From Chryseobacterium gleum (GTDB lineage Bacteria; Bacteroidota; Bacteroidia; Flavobacteriales_D; Sanyastnellaceae), in NCBI GenBank assembly GCA_945874695.1, contig CAMCHP010000011.1, positions 1 through 53,063 of the forward strand: a stretch of 53,063 nt of DNA, written 5' to 3'. Positions 33,008-41,410 of this stretch are shown piece by piece. Numbering within the stretch: the stretch's first letter is position 1; every line of letters starts with the position of its first letter. Below the pieces are notes generated by a model. It was not told where the DNA came from and did not search any database. It was given only the letters and a program-made list of their open reading frames with translations. Position numbers and translations under genes: made by a program.

Positions 33008-35197
33008 CTATTTCCGCATGGGCACTTCAAACGCACTCGGCTTGTTGCGCACAATAGTCATTTCATCAATCAAATGGCCCGCTCCCGCGTAAGCGTCAAC
33101 GATGAATAAAATATAACGAACATCAACCATAATATTTCGGCAACGATCAGCATCATAGTAAATGTCACTCATCGTGCTCTCCCACGAACGATCAAAATTA
33201 AGCCCTACCAACTCTCCACGCCCATTAATGGCGGGTGAACCACTATTGCCCCCGGTGGTGTGATTGCTCCCTGTAAAACATACACGCAGTTCGCCGTCTT
33301 CATGCGCATACGGACCAAAAAAACCACTTTCAAACATCGACTTCAAATCTTCGGGTAGCTCAAAGTCAGGGTGATTTGTAGCGTTCTTTTGAAGCAAGCC
33401 GCGCGCAGTTGTATAGTACTTGTAAGCTTCGCCATCATAAGGCTCACTGCCTTCAACCTTGCCGTAAGTCAAACGCAAAGTGCTATTAGCATCAAACCAA
33501 TAATCTTTGTCTGGAAATAATTCCATCAAGCCTTTAACATAGGTTGCCATCGCCACATCAATTTTCTCTTGCAACACGCTGTATGCCGGACGAATCATGT
33601 TGTTGTAGCCATCCATGTGAGCCTGCGCATGCGCAAATGCAAGATCTTTTTTCAGTTTAGCGAAAGCCTTCGCCGACGGCGCATTGAGCAGTTTCATAAG
33701 CGCGTCTTTCTTGGTGAAAATTGACTTCCCATAAACTGCTGCGCGCAGAGTAGCGGGAGCTACTTTTCCTTGTTTGGAAAAATCACTGAAGGTTTTCGGA
33801 ACCAACTGAGCCGGCATGTAATTGAAGTACAGGGCGGTCATTTTCTCGTAAAGCAGCTCATCAGTAGGTTGGTGGTAATCTTTAAAAAAGGTAGCGACGC
33901 CTGATTTTAAAGCCTCAAGTTTCTTGGTCAATTCCCCACTCGCACTTAATTCGTCGTATCGCAAAACAACATCTGAAAAGCTGTTGGCAAACTTATAAAG
34001 CTCAGGTCCATAGAAGTAGTACTCGATAAATACATCTCGGGCAAGCGCATAGTCATGAATTTCTTTATTCAACCCTTCTAGAGCCACAATGTTATCAGCA
34101 TAGTTGAGCTTTTTTCGGAGGCGCGCCAAGGTTAAATAGGTACCTTCGATTTCATTTTTCTTGCCCAGTGCGTTCAGCTCTTTCAAACCCGCATTTTGTC
34201 CGATCCACTTCTTATAAGCATTTGAAATCGCTGATTGCTTCGCAGCATATTGAATGTGAATCGCTTCATCACTGCGCATCGCCGCGTCAATAATACCTAA
34301 ACTGGTTTCACGAAAACGAATACGCATTGGGTTTGCCTCGTTTACAACGTATTCGACGGCTGCCTTAGTCAGGTATTGATCGGTTCGACCTGGAAACCCA
34401 AAAACCATTGTGAAATCTCCTTCTTCTACCCCATCCAATGATACGGGCAGGTGACGAGGTGCTTTGTACGGTTGATTTGATGAGCTGAACTCTGCCGGAT
34501 TGTTGCTCTGATCGGCGTATATTCTAAACATTGAAAAGTCACCGGTGTGCCGAGGCCATGCCCAGTTGTCGGTATCGCCGCCAAACTTTCCTACTGCTGA
34601 CGGAGGAGCACCCACCAATCGAACATCTTTGAATGTGCGGGTGAGCATCAAGAAATAGCTATTGCCGTAATTGAACGGACGCACGAAGGCATCTAGACCC
34701 GGCGAATTATCAAGGGTGGTTGCAACTAAGTTGCGCTCGTTTTGCGAAATAATACGACGCCGCTCTTCAATCGGCATTTCATCGGTTACACCTAAAAGAA
34801 TTTCAGCTGTAACATCAGTCATGCTCACGATAAACATGGCGGTTAACCCTGGGTTAGCTAGCTCTTGCTCCCGACTCATCGCCCAAAATCCGTCTCTCAG
34901 ATAATTTTTCTCCACGGAGCTGTGCGATTGAATCTGGCGGTAACCACAGTGGTGATTGGTCAAAATCAAACCTTCAGATGAAATCACTTCAGCAGTGCAT
35001 CCCCCTCCAAACTGCAAAATGGCATCTTTGAGTGACGACTTGTTCACTGAATAAATATCTTCGGCTGTGAGCTGAAGGCCGAATGCTTGCATATCGTCTT
35101 CAATTGCACCGAGCAAAGTCGGAATCCACATTCCTTCTTTTGCGAAAGCAGGACGCAAAACGGCAAGGAGCAACAAAAACAAAGTGATTTTTTTCAT
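33008..35197 (-). CDS. S46 family dipeptidyl peptidase, DPP11-like specificity
   Basis: Exported serine peptidase of 729 residues that removes dipeptides from peptide N termini in the periplasm. Signal peptide to about residue 19 (RPAFA). Catalytic His in TNHHCGY (82-83), probable Asp220 in HTGDFSMFR, and Ser652 in GGNSGSP are visible. Arg670 lies 18 residues after the serine (GLNFDRSW). At this place DPP11 of Porphyromonas has Arg673, which selects Asp/Glu at P1, while DPP7 has Gly; so acidic-residue specificity is predicted. N-terminal substrate motifs are intact and the length is typical (about 700-720). It is a single gene between the hypothetical gene and the J-domain gene. Confidence 0.94.
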   Translation of the reverse strand: MKKITLFLLLLAVLRPAFAKEGMWIPTLLGAIEDDMQAFGLQLTAEDIYSVNKSSLKDAILQFGGGCTAEVISSEGLILTNHHCGYRQIQSHSSVEKNYLRDGFWAMSREQELANPGLTAMFIVSMTDVTAEILLGVTDEMPIEERRRIISQNERNLVATTLDNSPGLDAFVRPFNYGNSYFLMLTRTFKDVRLVGAPPSAVGKFGGDTDNWAWPRHTGDFSMFRIYADQSNNPAEFSSSNQPYKAPRHLPVSLDGVEEGDFTMVFGFPGRTDQYLTKAAVEYVVNEANPMRIRFRETSLGIIDAAMRSDEAIHIQYAAKQSAISNAYKKWIGQNAGLKELNALGKKNEIEGTYLTLARLRKKLNYADNIVALEGLNKEIHDYALARDVFIEYYFYGPELYKFANSFSDVVLRYDELSASGELTKKLEALKSGVATFFKDYHQPTDELLYEKMTALYFNYMPAQLVPKTFSDFSKQGKVAPATLRAAVYGKSIFTKKDALMKLLNAPSAKAFAKLKKDLAFAHAQAHMDGYNNMIRPAYSVLQEKIDVAMATYVKGLMELFPDKDYWFDANSTLRLTYGKVEGSEPYDGEAYKYYTTARGLLQKNATNHPDFELPEDLKSMFESGFFGPYAHEDGELRVCFTGSNHTTGGNSGSPAINGRGELVGLNFDRSWESTMSDIYYDADRCRNIMVDVRYILFIVDAYAGAGHLIDEMTIVRNKPSAFEVPMRK

Positions 35198-35270
35198 GTA
35201 TTAATAATTATTGCAGGTCAATCAAAGCGAGCTTCAAAGTTGCGGAATTTATCTGTGTCTTTAATAAAAA

Positions 35271-35837
35271 TCAAGTCTCCTCGTCTTGTTTAAACAAGAA
35301 TTTCCAGATGAAATAGAGGAACATCAATCCTAACCCAATCGTTAGAGCCATCGAAATATAGGTTGTGATCGTGCGCTGCTCTCCTGCGCGCTCAGGCGTT
35401 AATATCACAATCAATGGCACGACAACAATTACAGAGGCTAGCGATAGAAAAATATAGTCGTACACGCGATTCAGCACCATGGCTGTGCGATAAATGCGTG
35501 ATCCAACAAAGGTATCAAAGCTCGATCGGGCATTCTCAGCAGCGCGTTCACGGGCCGCTCTTCGTTGGGTTTCTACCCATTGCTTGTAGCGCGCCTCGCG
35601 TTGAATACGTGCGAAGGCATCCGCTGCATTCTGCTGACGCTTAACGCCGAAATTCTCCCTCCGCTCATCGTCGATTAAAAACTCGTAAGCCTCATTGATC
35701 AAAATAAATACAGCCGGCGCATTAGGTTCCTTATTTACATCGGGATGCCAAAGTTTGGCCATATCGCGGTAGGCACGTTTGACGTCATTGCGAGATGCCT
35801 GTTCAGACAATCCAAGTACCTTAAAATAGTCGACCAT
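35271..35837 (-). CDS. J-domain membrane protein
   Basis: Protein of 188 residues with an N-terminal J domain (1-62: DYFKVLGL, HPD at 31-33, INEAYEFLIDDERR) that would stimulate a DnaK-type Hsp70. A charged, Arg/Ala-rich helix (65-108) follows, then two C-terminal membrane segments (about 120-143 and 158-180). The Gly/Phe, zinc-finger and substrate-binding domains of true DnaJ are absent, so it is a specialised membrane-anchored co-chaperone. Tail basic/acidic (FKQDEET). Gene stands alone. Confidence 0.9.
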   Translation of the reverse strand: MVDYFKVLGLSEQASRNDVKRAYRDMAKLWHPDVNKEPNAPAVFILINEAYEFLIDDERRENFGVKRQQNAADAFARIQREARYKQWVETQRRAARERAAENARSSFDTFVGSRIYRTAMVLNRVYDYIFLSLASVIVVVPLIVILTPERAGEQRTITTYISMALTIGLGLMFLYFIWKFLFKQDEET

Positions 35838-35874
35838 GCCTCCCTAATGAATGAAGTAGAATCTACAATTTAGC

Positions 35875-35897
35875 CATCCGCCCGTTAGGGCGAAAAC
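35875..35897 (+). repeat. Dispersed hairpin copy in the divergent J-domain - aldolase gap
   Basis: CATC, stem CGCCC, loop GTTA, stem GGGCG, AAAAC. Identical to the copy at 49755-49777. Confidence 0.8.
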
Positions 35898-35974
35898 GAC
35901 TAAAAACTCAAGTTGTTGCCACTGTAAACGTTGGAGCAACCAAAATAAGGCGCCCAAAGCTCACTGGAGCTACG

Positions 35975-35982
35975 TACTTTTG
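35975..35982 (+). promoter_or_regulatory. -7 promoter element of the threonine aldolase gene
   Basis: TACTTTTG, full match, 19 bases before the ATG at 36002. Confidence 0.55.
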
Positions 35983-36001
35983 CTTTGAAAAGTAGCAAAT
36001 T

Positions 36002-37024
36002 ATGTCATTAGATTTGAGAAGTGATACGGTTACTCGGCCTGACGGCCGGATGCTCGCTGCAATGCTGGCAGCTGCCACCGGAGATGATGTCTTCGGAGAA
36101 GACCCTACGGTTAATTTACTACAGGAGCGGTTGGCAGATCATTTTAATCAGGAAGCCGGCCTATTTTGTCCGAGTGGAACCATGACCAATCAAATCGCGA
36201 TCAATGTGCACACGCGTCCGGGTGACGAAGTCATTTGTGATCGCTTATCACACATCTACAACTACGAAGGCGGAGGCATTGCGCGCAACTCGGGGGTGAG
36301 TGTTCGGCTCATTCAAGGCGATCGCGGACGGTTCACCGCAGAACAAGTTAGTTCAGAGATCAACCCTCCCGACAGCCATTACGCTCGAACCTCACTGGTT
36401 TCGATTGAAGATACTTGTAACAAGGCTGGCGGTTCATGCTACGCCCTTGAAGACATTAAAAAAATTGCCGAATTTACACGGAGTAAACAACTCGGTTTTC
36501 ACCTTGATGGCGCACGTGTGTTTAACGCTTTGGTGCACACAGGTGTTGATAGCAAAAGCTACGGCAGCCATTTCGATAGCATTTCGGTGTGTTTAAGCAA
36601 GGGCTTAGGTACCCCGGCAGGTTCAGTCCTTTTAGGTAGCCGCACCTTCATTAAAGAAGCCCATCGGGTAAGAAAAGTTATGGGCGGCGGAATGCGCCAA
36701 GTTGGCATTCTTGCAGCAGCTGGCTTGCATGCTTTAGACGAACGTCTTCCACTGTTGTTTGAAGATCACGAAAAAGCCCGATTCATTGCGCGCGTTTTAA
36801 CTGGTCGATCATGGGTTGAAACGATAGCACCCGTTGAAACGAACATCGTGATTGTGGAACTTAGCGCAGGACGCAGCTCCACTGAAATTTGCGGTTTACT
36901 AGAAGAAGTGGGGGTTCGTGTGCTTCCATTCGGCCCCGACAAAGTTCGATTTGTTACGCACTTCGACATCCGCATGGAAGACCTCGAAACTTTAACAAGC
37001 CGGCTCGATCAGATCGAGCGATGA
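36002..37024 (+). CDS. ltaE: Low-specificity L-threonine aldolase
   Basis: PLP-dependent aldolase of 340 residues (beta-eliminating lyase family, fold type I) that cleaves threonine or allo-threonine to glycine and acetaldehyde in the cytoplasm. Visible are the N-terminal LDLRSDTVT and GDDVFGEDPTVNLL, the substrate loop EDTCNKAGGSCY, HLDGARVFNA (the Asp contacts the PLP pyridine), and the Schiff-base Lys200 in CLSKGLGTPAGS. Length is normal. A full -7 motif precedes the ATG. The codons for RPDGRM near the N terminus lie in a hairpin-family copy (36035-36052), in a part where other family members vary. Confidence 0.95.
   Translation: MSLDLRSDTVTRPDGRMLAAMLAAATGDDVFGEDPTVNLLQERLADHFNQEAGLFCPSGTMTNQIAINVHTRPGDEVICDRLSHIYNYEGGGIARNSGVSVRLIQGDRGRFTAEQVSSEINPPDSHYARTSLVSIEDTCNKAGGSCYALEDIKKIAEFTRSKQLGFHLDGARVFNALVHTGVDSKSYGSHFDSISVCLSKGLGTPAGSVLLGSRTFIKEAHRVRKVMGGGMRQVGILAAAGLHALDERLPLLFEDHEKARFIARVLTGRSWVETIAPVETNIVIVELSAGRSSTEICGLLEEVGVRVLPFGPDKVRFVTHFDIRMEDLETLTSRLDQIER
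36035..36052 (-). repeat. Dispersed hairpin copy inside the threonine aldolase gene
   Basis: Stem CGGCC, loop TGAC, stem GGCCG, GATG. The T-run flank is missing, only the stem and GATG side are kept. Encodes RPDGRM. Confidence 0.55.
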
Positions 37025-37098
37025 ATGACGAAAAATTCGTCAATCGATTACGTTCATATCTTCTTCGAGCAATGCGGTCATACGACCTTATTGGATGA
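37021..37098 (+). CDS. Possible 25-residue peptide coupled to the aldolase gene
   Basis: ATG at 37021 overlaps the aldolase stop as ATGA, the same coupling seen in four other gene pairs here. The frame encodes a short basic amphipathic peptide (MNDEKFVNRLRSYLL...), ending at the TGA 37096-37098 and overlapping the 3' end of the convergent gene. Its first codons also form a TGACGAA / TTCGTCA inverted repeat (37026-37042). It may be only a 3' hairpin. Confidence 0.22.
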   Translation: MNDEKFVNRLRSYLLRAMRSYDLIG

Positions 37099-38986
37099 CC
37101 AATCGCTGGGTGAATTTGGTGTTGTCAGACTGAATCTCAACGATGTATACACCTGAGGCAAATTGCTCACAGAATAAGGTGTATTGACCGTTGGCACTTT
37201 GACCTTCAAATACAGCGCGACCGCTCATATCAAACAGGCGAATAACGGTTTGAGAGTTGCCTAGATTTGTAAAATTCACAACTTCACTGGCTGGGTTCGG
37301 GTAGATCATTGGGAGATTTGCAACTTCACCTTCGTCAACATTCACGCAGCTTTCAACCACCACTGTTACAGCATCAAGGGCTTCACAACCGTCGGCGTTT
37401 GAAACATTCAAAACGATGTTAAAGGTGCCCTCACCCACTTCGCTTCCAACCAAATAGTAGAACTGATTGGTGCTTCCATCTTGCCAGAGGTAATCGTAAC
37501 CTACGGGGCCAAAAAGCAACAATTCATCGTCTACGCAAATGGTTTCATTCGGACCAAGATCAAGGGCAATGCTATTTAATGAGGTCAAAGTCAATGTTTG
37601 TTCAGCTTCACAGCCGTTTGCATCCGTAACCAAAATGGTGTAAACGCCAGCTGGAAGGGCATTCTGGGTAGCACCTGTTGCTGTAACTCCGTTGTCGCCT
37701 TCCCATTCAATCGTGTAACTCGCTGACCCGCCAGTAATTGCTACCGTCGCTCCACCGTCAATTGAAAGCGGACAGCTTGGCTGCTCTACACTGAAAGTCA
37801 TGAAAATGGGTTGCGGCATGTTGATTGTGTAATCTTGTACAAAAGTATCGCCGCAGGCAGTCGTCGCCGTCAAGGTGTATGTTCCCGCGTTCAAATCATT
37901 GATATTCAAGCTTTGTGAAGTAAACCCATCAGGCCCAGACCACGATGCGGTGAAATTCGAGCCATAGCCTATGAAATACGGCTGAATTGACCCGGTGCCT
38001 TGCTCACCTTTATCGATTGCACACGGAATGCTATTCGCGTTGCCAGTCAGCACTATATTTCCGTTGTAAGATGAGACCTCAATGCCGAAGTCGCCCGTTT
38101 GCCCAAAGTAGCCGTCAATTTGGATATAGTAAGTCGTACCTGCCTCGAGGCAGCCCGCGTACATTCTGCTTGCAAATCCATTTCCTGGTCCGCAGCCTCC
38201 TGGTATATCGTCATTGGAAGCTATCAAAGTGTAGGTGCTGAAATCACTACAATCAACAACTTCATAGAGTGCAATCTGGGTATCGAAGTTGGTCGCTGCG
38301 AAACAAGTTGAAATCTCAATGCTTCCAGATTCAGGCGCAACAAATGATGCCCACGCGGTATTCGATATTCCACCTTCACACCAAAAACCTGCTAATTGGC
38401 AGTTTCCATCTGCTGGACTCGGCTCACCTGGGTAGGTGTTCGTTTCAGCATTAGATAAAATAGTCGCTCCGCCGTCAATCACCAAGGGAACAGCGCCACA
38501 TGGGGCAGTGTAGGGCTGAAAAGTGAGTGCACCGGGCGTGTAGGTCCAAGTGTTTCCGCTATCTGATCCATTAAATGTCGTTATGTATTGGTCACCTTCG
38601 AAGATTTGAAACGATAATCCACCATCTCCCCAGTCGTCAATAAACTGAATCACAACCGTTTCGCCTTCAGGCAAGCAAATTGGACCAACTTCGATGGTTG
38701 AATTGCTCGGGTAACCGTTGCCTCCAGTTGCATCTTGCTGACCTGCGCCATTGCAACCGACTTGGAGCGCATTACCGCCTGAGGCCAATGTGTTTTGGCC
38801 GCAGGTTGATCCTTCGGGATAAATCTCCCAGTACACTTCGTAACCCCATGGGTCAGTATTTAGAACCAAATTGAGTTCAACTTCGCCCATTTCACATTGG
38901 GCAATGAGCTGTGTGGTTTGTGCGCTGAAAGCGAAAAAGAATAGAGCTAGGGAAGCTCCAAGCGCTTTTGAGTCAAAATTTGGCAT
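37088..38986 (-). CDS. Secreted multi-domain protein with T9SS type A sorting domain
   Basis: Secreted protein of 632 residues: signal peptide (LGASLALFFFAFSAQTTQLIAQ); an early beta domain with a WEIYPEGSTCGQN / IQFIDDWGDGGLSF pattern typical of extracellular Bacteroidota proteins (about 24-150); a CUB/PPC-like region (about 160-310; TAWASFVAPESGSIEISTC, TYYIQIDGY); SprB/Ig-like repeats (about 320-540; YTITVTDANGCEAEQTLTL-like segments); and a C-terminal type A T9SS domain (PMIYPNPASEVVNFT to IVEIQ...RLVIQ). Binding partner unknown. The start at 38986 sits 25 bases after a -7 motif, which rules out the in-frame ATG at 39106. Confidence 0.88.
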   Translation of the reverse strand: MPNFDSKALGASLALFFFAFSAQTTQLIAQCEMGEVELNLVLNTDPWGYEVYWEIYPEGSTCGQNTLASGGNALQVGCNGAGQQDATGGNGYPSNSTIEVGPICLPEGETVVIQFIDDWGDGGLSFQIFEGDQYITTFNGSDSGNTWTYTPGALTFQPYTAPCGAVPLVIDGGATILSNAETNTYPGEPSPADGNCQLAGFWCEGGISNTAWASFVAPESGSIEISTCFAATNFDTQIALYEVVDCSDFSTYTLIASNDDIPGGCGPGNGFASRMYAGCLEAGTTYYIQIDGYFGQTGDFGIEVSSYNGNIVLTGNANSIPCAIDKGEQGTGSIQPYFIGYGSNFTASWSGPDGFTSQSLNINDLNAGTYTLTATTACGDTFVQDYTINMPQPIFMTFSVEQPSCPLSIDGGATVAITGGSASYTIEWEGDNGVTATGATQNALPAGVYTILVTDANGCEAEQTLTLTSLNSIALDLGPNETICVDDELLLFGPVGYDYLWQDGSTNQFYYLVGSEVGEGTFNIVLNVSNADGCEALDAVTVVVESCVNVDEGEVANLPMIYPNPASEVVNFTNLGNSQTVIRLFDMSGRAVFEGQSANGQYTLFCEQFASGVYIVEIQSDNTKFTQRLVIQ

Positions 38987-39010
38987 AAGGCAATTATTGC
39001 AGGTTTCAGT

Positions 39011-39018
39011 CAAAAGTA
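39011..39018 (-). promoter_or_regulatory. -7 promoter element of the T9SS cargo gene
   Basis: TACTTTTG on the minus strand, full match, 24 bases before the ATG at 38986. It is back to back with the CvfB-like promoter at 39053-39060. Confidence 0.55.
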
Positions 39019-39052
39019 GCATTTCTGTGTGAAATGCACACCATTGAATCGC

Positions 39053-39060
39053 TATCTTTG
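39053..39060 (+). promoter_or_regulatory. -7 promoter element of the CvfB-like gene
   Basis: TATCTTTG, full match, ending 6 bases before the ATG at 39067. Transcription should begin at or next to the start codon, so the mRNA is probably leaderless, and the in-frame ATG at 39034 cannot be used. Confidence 0.6.
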
Positions 39061-39066
39061 CAGCCG

Positions 39067-39903
39067 ATGTTTTTTGCAGAACCAGGTCAGACCTTGACAT
39101 TGCCACTTACGCGCATAGAGCGCAACATGGCTTTCCTCGACGCGATGGGCGTCGCAATTCCTATTTCATTACGCGAACTCACAGCCGACGATAAAGTGGG
39201 TGATGAGCTCACGGTGTTCATTTGGACCGATCGAAGCACAGAATTGCGCGCGACGCGAATGATGCCAACGGTTCGAATTGGCGAAATTGCTTTTTTACAA
39301 GTCATCGATGTTGCCGGAGGAAATGGATTTGTGGATATCGGTTTGGATGAAGACGTTATGCTTTATCGCAATCATCAAATCGAGCCCATAGAAAAGGGAA
39401 AGCGTTACTACATGACCTTAATTTTTGATCCGGTTGAGCAACGTTTGGTGATGAGCACAAAGATCAAAGGGCTCTTCAAATCAAACCCGCCGTATAAGTT
39501 TGGTGATGAAGTGCATTTCTACGTGCTAGAGAAAGCAGAGCGCGGCCGAACCGTACTCGTTGACATGAAGTATTTGGGCTACTTGGCGATGGACGACGCG
39601 ATGCCAGGTATTCGACGCGGTGATCGCTATACGGGCTTCGTTCAACAAAATGACCGCTCTGGTTTTATCTTAACCATGTACAAGCAAGGGCGCGAAAAAG
39701 TTGATGAGGCAATGGTTCAAATCATGGAGATGCTGCATCAAAACCGCGGGTATTTGCGGCTTAGCGACAACACACCACCTGATGAAATCAAGTTGCGCCT
39801 GCGTATGAGCAAAAAAACATTCAAACAAGCGATCGGTCAGTTATATCGCTCACAAAAGATTGACATTACACCTCGCGGCATTAAACTACGGAGCGAGACT
39901 TGA
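39067..39903 (+). CDS. CvfB/YitL-like S1 RNA-binding protein
   Basis: Protein of 278 residues of the CvfB (YitL) family: an early beta domain, S1-type RNA-binding domains (about 60-195; VGDELTVFIWTD, GFVDIGLDEDVMLY, GYLAMDDAMPGI) and a C-terminal winged helix (about 225-275; RGYLRLSDNTPPDEIKLRLRMS, QLYRSQKI). CvfB binds RNA and affects virulence-factor expression in Staphylococcus; in Bacteroidota the role is unknown but a link to translation or RNA turnover is likely. The start at 39067 is set by the adjacent -7 element. yaaA follows with its own promoter. Confidence 0.9.
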   Translation: MFFAEPGQTLTLPLTRIERNMAFLDAMGVAIPISLRELTADDKVGDELTVFIWTDRSTELRATRMMPTVRIGEIAFLQVIDVAGGNGFVDIGLDEDVMLYRNHQIEPIEKGKRYYMTLIFDPVEQRLVMSTKIKGLFKSNPPYKFGDEVHFYVLEKAERGRTVLVDMKYLGYLAMDDAMPGIRRGDRYTGFVQQNDRSGFILTMYKQGREKVDEAMVQIMEMLHQNRGYLRLSDNTPPDEIKLRLRMSKKTFKQAIGQLYRSQKIDITPRGIKLRSET

Positions 39904-39909
39904 ACTTCG

Positions 39910-39917
39910 TAACTTTG
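39910..39917 (+). promoter_or_regulatory. -7 promoter element of yaaA
   Basis: TAACTTTG, full match, 22 bases before the ATG at 39940, in the short gap after the CvfB-like stop. Confidence 0.55.
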
Positions 39918-39939
39918 CCAAGCAATCAAGGAAACCAAT

Positions 39940-40716
39940 ATGCTCGTTCTTATATCCCCGGCGAAAACGCTCGACTTCGATTCTGATTTAGTAAACGAAA
40001 GTGCAAGCCAACCCCTTTTTCTTGATGATGCTGAATACTTAATAAGTAAACTGCGCAAATTCTCAGCCAAGAAACTTGAAAGCATGTTCGACGTGAATCC
40101 TGAACTTGCTGAGCTCAATCGCCAACGTTTTGCACAATGGCACCGTCCTTTCCACGCAGGCAATGCAAGGCAGGCGGTTTTGGCCTTTCAAGGTGAAGTT
40201 TATCGAGGATTAAATGCTTCTAACTTCACAGACCCCGACTTCGAATTTGCTGAACAGCACTTATACATCTTGAGCGGTTTGTACGGAATCCTCCGTCCAC
40301 TTGACCTCATTCAGCCTTATCGTCTTGAAATGGGAACTTCTTGGGCTATTACACCAACCAAAAAAAGCCTTTATGCGTTTTGGGGTGATAAAATCACTGA
40401 GGTTCTAAATAAGTCGGCAGTCGAGGGTCCATTGGTAAATCTTGCTTCAACTGAATACTTCAAAGTCATCAATAAGAGCAAATTGGAGCGTGACATCATC
40501 ACGTGTCACTTCAAAGACCTTAAGAATGGCGAATACAAGAACTTAATGACGTATGCCAAACATGCTCGTGGCTTGATGGCGCGCTTCATTATTCGCAATA
40601 AGCTGACTGATGTTGAGAGTTTAAAAAGTTTCGACAAGGCAGGTTATATCTTTAATCCATCATTATCTACTGATAAAGACCTGGTTTTTACAAGAGATCA
40701 GGCAGTAAACCCATGA
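39940..40716 (+). CDS. yaaA: Peroxide stress protein YaaA (UPF0246)
   Basis: Cytoplasmic protein of 258 residues of the YaaA/DUF328 family. The start MLVLISPAKTLDF, the middle segment AFQGEVYRGL and LYILSGLYGILRPLDLIQPYRLEMGT, and the late HARGLMARFIIRN are all diagnostic. In E. coli YaaA limits free iron during hydrogen peroxide stress. The stop overlaps the FKBP start (ATGA), starting a three-gene set yaaA-FKBP-mtfA. A full -7 motif precedes it. Confidence 0.95.
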   Translation: MLVLISPAKTLDFDSDLVNESASQPLFLDDAEYLISKLRKFSAKKLESMFDVNPELAELNRQRFAQWHRPFHAGNARQAVLAFQGEVYRGLNASNFTDPDFEFAEQHLYILSGLYGILRPLDLIQPYRLEMGTSWAITPTKKSLYAFWGDKITEVLNKSAVEGPLVNLASTEYFKVINKSKLERDIITCHFKDLKNGEYKNLMTYAKHARGLMARFIIRNKLTDVESLKSFDKAGYIFNPSLSTDKDLVFTRDQAVNP

Positions 40717-41402
40717 AAAACATCTTCATTTTCGCTGGTGCTGTAGCACTACTTATTGCAGGTTGCAAAACCTCAAACAATGTAAACGCTAAGGTTGAAA
40801 CCCTAGCCAATGCAACCGATTCTATGAGCTATGCGCTTGGTGTGAGCATCAGCCAAAACTTGAAAGATCAAGGAGTGACTGAACTTAACTACTCAGTTTT
40901 AGCGCAAGCAATGCAGGAGCAGTTTAACGATACTGCTATGATGGATCCAATGGCTGCCGATGAATACATCCGCACCACACTCATGGGTATTCGTGATGCT
41001 AAAGACCAAGAAGCAAAGAAAGCTGGTCTTGATTGGCTCGAGCAAAATCAATCGAATCCAGGAGTTGTCACAACAGCTAGCGGCCTACAATATAAGATCA
41101 TTACCGAAGGAACGGGACCATCACCGATTGCTACAGACCAAGTAACTGTGCACTATGAAGGTCGTTTAATTGACGGCACTGTCTTCGACAGCTCGTATGA
41201 GCGCGGTGAGCCAGCAACCTTCCCATTGGGTAATGTAATTCCTGGTTGGACTGAAGGACTCCAATACCTAAAAGTAGGTGGAAAAGCAGAGTTGTACATT
41301 CCATCTGACTTGGGTTATGGTAGCCGCCAAGCACCTGGTGGGGCTATCCCAGCATTCAGCACATTGATCTTTGTGGTTGAATTACTCGACATCAAAAACT
41401 AA
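40713..41402 (+). CDS. FKBP-type peptidyl-prolyl isomerase lipoprotein
   Basis: Lipid-anchored protein-folding enzyme of 229 residues. Signal peptide with lipobox LIAGC (Cys18), an N-terminal FKBP_N helical dimerisation part (about 30-115; DSMSYALGVSISQNL), then an FKBP domain (about 120-229; TVHYEGRLIDGTVFDSSYERG, VIPGWTEGLQ, IPSDLGYG). It resembles Mip/FkpA, periplasmic isomerases that help outer-membrane proteins fold. Coupled to yaaA by ATGA and followed 8 bases later by mtfA. Confidence 0.94.
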   Translation: MKNIFIFAGAVALLIAGCKTSNNVNAKVETLANATDSMSYALGVSISQNLKDQGVTELNYSVLAQAMQEQFNDTAMMDPMAADEYIRTTLMGIRDAKDQEAKKAGLDWLEQNQSNPGVVTTASGLQYKIITEGTGPSPIATDQVTVHYEGRLIDGTVFDSSYERGEPATFPLGNVIPGWTEGLQYLKVGGKAELYIPSDLGYGSRQAPGGAIPAFSTLIFVVELLDIKN

Positions 41403-41410
41403 GTACGCGC

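Noticed and set aside
33219-33236. CGCCCATTAATGGCGGG in the S46 peptidase gene
   Set aside because: Palindromic, but it encodes the conserved INGRGE loop near the active site and lacks the family flanks.
39034-39036. Upstream ATG of the CvfB-like gene
   Set aside because: A full -7 motif (39053-39060) lies downstream of it, so it would not be in the transcript.
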